This document shows positions 61,419 to 64,000 of a DNA stretch of 64,000 nt, piece after piece (the stretch's first letter is position 1; each line of letters begins with the position of its first letter). The position numbers and the translations under genes are program-made. The notes under the pieces were generated by a model. That model made no database searches. It saw only the letters and a list, made by a program, of their open reading frames with translations, and was not told the DNA's origin. Origin of the DNA: Bythopirellula polymerisocia (GTDB taxonomy: Bacteria; Planctomycetota; Planctomycetia; Pirellulales; Lacipirellulaceae); the NCBI RefSeq assembly GCF_007860015.1, contig NZ_SJPS01000007.1:186001-250000 (forward strand), read 5' to 3'.

Positions 61419-61808
61419 ATGGGCACTGGTTATCGAAAACATACCGAATTGCCGGTTTACCAATTGGGTTTCTCTTTGGCTAGCACAGTATTCGAGATGT
61501 CACGCAGTTTTCCCAAAGAAGAAACCTACTCCCTCACAGATCAAGTGCGACGATCTTCTCGCAGCGTATGCGCCAATGTTGCAGAAGCATGGCGGAAACG
61601 CCGCTATCGAGCCGCTTTTATAAGCAAGCTGAGTGACGCGGAAGCAGAAGCCGCTGAAACTCAAGTCTGGTTGCAATTTGCTGTCGAATGCGACTACACA
61701 GATCGCGATTCCGCAGCATACCTCTATGCGAAATATGACGAGGTACTATCCCAAATCATTTTCTTGATCCACAACGCCGATCAGTGGGTTCTTCAGGATA
61801 TTCGTTAA
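61419..61808 (+). CDS. Four-helix-bundle protein (23S rRNA intervening-sequence protein / bAvd family)
   Basis: This is a 129-residue all-helical protein of the TIGR02436/PF05635 family. Signatures are LPVYQLGFSLASTVFEMSRS, FPKEETYSLTDQVRRSSRSV, NVAEAWRKR and FISKLSDAEAEAAETQVWLQ. GGAGGAGG-type sequence (ATGGAGGAGGAATG) precedes the ATG. The family is found in 23S rRNA intervening sequences, as the Avd accessory protein of diversity-generating retroelements, and as isolated genes; a general molecular function is not known. Here it interrupts the cusB-cusA pair and is bracketed by inverted repeats, suggesting insertion as a unit. No reverse transcriptase is nearby. Confidence 0.9.
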   Translation: MGTGYRKHTELPVYQLGFSLASTVFEMSRSFPKEETYSLTDQVRRSSRSVCANVAEAWRKRRYRAAFISKLSDAEAEAAETQVWLQFAVECDYTDRDSAAYLYAKYDEVLSQIIFLIHNADQWVLQDIR

Positions 61809-61824
61809 CTACCAAAAAAATAGA

Positions 61825-61861
61825 TTTTCCCCCATTCCCTAATTCCTGCATTCCCCCATTT
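61825..61861. repeat. Right inverted-repeat arm flanking the four-helix-bundle gene
   Basis: TTTTCCCCCATTCCCTAATT, then CCTGCATTCCCCCATTT; read on the minus strand it gives AAATGGGGGAATGCAGGAAT, matching the left arm at 61341. It ends 7 bp before the CusA-like start. Confidence 0.75.
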
Positions 61862-61868
61862 CTTCATC

Positions 61869-64000
61869 ATGCTCACTAAACTCGTTCAATTCTGCGTCAA
61901 GGAAGCCGCACTTGTTGTATTGCTGACAGTTGGGCTGGTTCTCTACGGCTGGTATTGCTACCGGACCGTGCCGATTGATGCGATTCCGAACATTGGTGAA
62001 AACCAGGTAATCGTGCTCACCCCTTGGCCGGGGCGGTCACCAAAAGACATTGAGGATCAGGTTACGTATCCACTGAGTGTGTCATTGCTCGCCGTACCTG
62101 GGGCGGAGAGTGTTCGTGGCAAGAGCATGTTTGGTTACTCATTCGTGCAGGTCACGTTCAAAGATAGTGTCGATTTCTACTGGGCCCGCAGCCGAGTCTC
62201 CGAACAACTCGGCTCAGTGGCCGCGCAGTTGCCCGATGGAGTAACACCGCAACTAGGACCTGACGCCACGGGACTGGGCCAGGTGTTTTATTACGTGCTC
62301 ATCCCGCCGAAAGAGGGAATGAATCTGGCAGAACTTCGCTCGCTCCAAGACTTCGTCGTCAAGTACGAACTTCAGGCGGTCGAAGGGGTCAGCGAAGTCG
62401 CCTCCATCGGAGGCTATGTCCGGCAATACCAGATCGAGGTGGATCCAGACAAGTTGCGTTTCCACAAAGTGCCGCTCGACCGCTTGATGATGGCGGTCAA
62501 AAGTTCGAATGTCGATGTGGGGGCCAAGACGATCGAGTCGACGGGGATGGAATTCATCGTGCGCGGCAAGGGCTTCCTGGGGACGGGGGGCGACCATGCC
62601 CAGGCAATCCGTGACATAGAAGAAACTGTCATCAGCGAGATTGGGGGGGTGCCGCTGCGAATCAAAGATGTGGCTCGTGTGCAGCTTGGCCCTGATTTTC
62701 GGCGAGGAGCGATCGACTACAACGGTGGGGAGGCGGTCGGAGGTGTCGTGGTGATGCGCTATGGTGAGAATCCCCGCGCAGTGATCGATCGAGTTAAAGA
62801 ACGTATTCACGAGATCACACCCTCGCTGGGTGGCGTGACGATCAAAGCAGTTTACGACCGTACCGGTCTAATCGACGAGACCGTCGGTACGCTCACGGCA
62901 GCCCTGCAAGAAGAAATCGTCATTACTGCTGTAGTGATCTTGCTGTTTCTCTTGCATATCCGGAGCAGTTTTATTGTGGCCGTTACCCTCCCAGTGGCTG
63001 TGCTCCTTTCGTTTGTCGCCATGAAGACATTTGGTGTCGATGCAAATATTATGTCGCTTGCCGGCATCGCTATCGCCATCGGCACGATGGTTGATATGGG
63101 GATTATTGTTTCCGAGAACATTTATCAACACCTTGCGGATTGGGAAAAAGAAGGATCGCCAGGAGGCACTGAACGAAGAAGCTCACTAATTGCCGATGCT
63201 GCCACGGAAGTCGCGCCGGCCGTTGTCACGGCGGTGACCACCACTATTGTCAGCTTCTTACCGGTGTTTTTTCTTACGGGCCGTGATTACAAGCTCTTTA
63301 GCCCCCTGGCTTGGACGAAGACATTTGCTATCGCATCTGCACTCGTGGTGGCGATCACGCTCGTGCCGGCCCTCTGTCGAATTATGCTCCGCAGTGCTAA
63401 TTGGCCACGCAAGGCTAGTGCAGTAGCTGCACTCTTGGGCGGGTCACTGGCTGGATTGCTCGTCTACTTCCTGTGGGCGGATGCGATCCAGGAAGCCTAC
63501 AATTTGCCCCGCTCGATTTCGACCTTCGTAGCAGCATTACTGGGTGCAGGTGCTGGTTGGCTGCTCACTCGCGAACGGGTAAGGCCCATTGAAGAAAGTC
63601 TGGTGAGTCGCTCGATTGTCCGCGCCTACGTTCCCATGCTGAGTCTTTTCTTGCGTCACAAGATCGCTTTCCTCCTATTGCCGATTAGCATTTGTATTGT
63701 TGGCCTCGGTGGCTGGTTTGGACTCCCGACCGTGCTGAAGCCTGCCGAGCGGTTCGTCGAGTGGCTTGGCGTGAGACCAAATGAGCTTCCTGGCTACGTC
63801 AATCTGAAACATACATTCACCGGACTGGAAACCGACGACTGGATTGCACTCGACGAAGGGAGTTGGTTCTACATGCCGACTCTCTACCCGGCCGCAAGCT
63901 TCAGTCAGGCGATGCAGGTACTGCAAGCTCAGGACGTATTAATCCATCAGATCCCGGAAGTACAAGTCGTACTGGGAAAAATTGGCCGTGTCGAATCTGC
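61869..64000 (+). CDS. CusA/CzcA-like heavy-metal RND transporter (partial, runs off right edge)
   Basis: This is the first 710 residues of a heavy-metal RND pump. The start MLTKLVQFCVKEAALVVLLT, with PIDAIPNIGENQVIVLTPWPG and DIEDQVTYPLSVSLL, is characteristic of CusA/CzcA. TM4 reads NIMSLAGIAIAIGTMVDMGI (the Asp of the HME class), followed by FSPLAWTKTFA. After the first membrane block there is an extra segment with hydrophobic stretches (AAVAALLGGSLAGLLVYFLW-like and STFVAALLGAGAGWLLTRER) before the second half begins with IVRAYVPMLSLFLRHKIAF. LDEGSWFYMPTLYP is the second-half counterpart of the CusA porter domain. It would pump Cu/Ag or Zn/Co/Cd; which one cannot be told here. Confidence 0.93.
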   Translation, partial: MLTKLVQFCVKEAALVVLLTVGLVLYGWYCYRTVPIDAIPNIGENQVIVLTPWPGRSPKDIEDQVTYPLSVSLLAVPGAESVRGKSMFGYSFVQVTFKDSVDFYWARSRVSEQLGSVAAQLPDGVTPQLGPDATGLGQVFYYVLIPPKEGMNLAELRSLQDFVVKYELQAVEGVSEVASIGGYVRQYQIEVDPDKLRFHKVPLDRLMMAVKSSNVDVGAKTIESTGMEFIVRGKGFLGTGGDHAQAIRDIEETVISEIGGVPLRIKDVARVQLGPDFRRGAIDYNGGEAVGGVVVMRYGENPRAVIDRVKERIHEITPSLGGVTIKAVYDRTGLIDETVGTLTAALQEEIVITAVVILLFLLHIRSSFIVAVTLPVAVLLSFVAMKTFGVDANIMSLAGIAIAIGTMVDMGIIVSENIYQHLADWEKEGSPGGTERRSSLIADAATEVAPAVVTAVTTTIVSFLPVFFLTGRDYKLFSPLAWTKTFAIASALVVAITLVPALCRIMLRSANWPRKASAVAALLGGSLAGLLVYFLWADAIQEAYNLPRSISTFVAALLGAGAGWLLTRERVRPIEESLVSRSIVRAYVPMLSLFLRHKIAFLLLPISICIVGLGGWFGLPTVLKPAERFVEWLGVRPNELPGYVNLKHTFTGLETDDWIALDEGSWFYMPTLYPAASFSQAMQVLQAQDVLIHQIPEVQVVLGKIGRVES

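Noticed and set aside
61419..61808. Diversity-generating retroelement suggested by an Avd-like protein
   Set aside because: No reverse transcriptase, template repeat or variable repeat is present within several kilobases; only the four-helix-bundle family is shared.
62253..62810. 185-codon minus-strand frame
   Set aside because: It is opposite the CusA-like pump, whose coding evidence is strong.

Overview
The window looks like a chromosomal segment of a planctomycete, most plausibly order Pirellulales. The signs are many secreted proteins ending in a PEP-CTERM anchor, planctomycete-style dockerin-like repeats (DFDNDGDVDG...DFLVWQR), two DUF1559 prepilin-like proteins, sulfatases, a sigma/FecR pair and several multicomponent efflux systems. 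No rRNA, tRNA, CRISPR array or classical transposase was seen. The placement is inferred from protein content only.

Region 1 (1-24101) reads as a glycan-degradation locus built around a divergent control point at 15.5-16.0 kb. Leftward run an ECF sigma factor and its translationally coupled FecR-domain partner, a DUF1559 protein, a small lipoprotein, a PEP-CTERM protein, a giant sulfatase fused to LamG, dockerin and PEP-CTERM modules, a 1.6 kb-residue beta-strand-repeat protein, and a GH128-like beta-1,3-glucanase that starts at a TTG and leaves the window at its left edge. Rightward run a PEP-CTERM protein, a second GH128-like glucanase, an FAD oxidoreductase, a second sulfatase, a GH16 glucanase and a PhoD-like metallophosphoesterase. 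The enzymes point to a beta-1,3-glucan-type polymer, perhaps sulfated. LamG and FDTP modules recur between neighbouring genes.

Region 2 (24493-39127) holds an RND efflux operon (OMF-RND-MFP order), a helicase/exonuclease pair matching MrfA-MrfB (YprA-YprB), a small DUF2071/unknown/DUF427 group, a secreted glutathione peroxidase, a SOUL haem-binding protein and small conserved proteins.

Region 3 (39360-49040) appears to be one co-directional metal-export operon preceded by a good sigma70-type promoter: a Cys/His-rich secreted protein, a Cys-containing lipoprotein, an FtsX/MacB-type permease, a long-coiled membrane-fusion protein, an ABC ATPase, a second permease, a P1B-type (Zn/Cd/Pb-like) ATPase and a TolC-type lipoprotein.

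Region 4 (49177-56770) carries more PEP-CTERM proteins (CHRD, dockerin-bearing, PQQ-type sugar dehydrogenase), a second ECF sigma/anti-sigma pair divergent from a DUF1559 gene, and a PAP2 phosphatase split by a one-base frameshift.

Region 5 (57115-64000) is a Cus/Czc-type heavy-metal efflux cluster. An OMF gene is divergent from a Cys-rich secreted protein, a CusB-like adaptor with three metal-binding modules, and a CusA-like RND pump that leaves the window. Between cusB and cusA sits a four-helix-bundle gene flanked by inverted repeats of a GGGGAATG-rich family. The same repeat occurs alone as a large hairpin at 57.45-57.54 kb. This is the best candidate in the window for an uncharacterised mobile unit.
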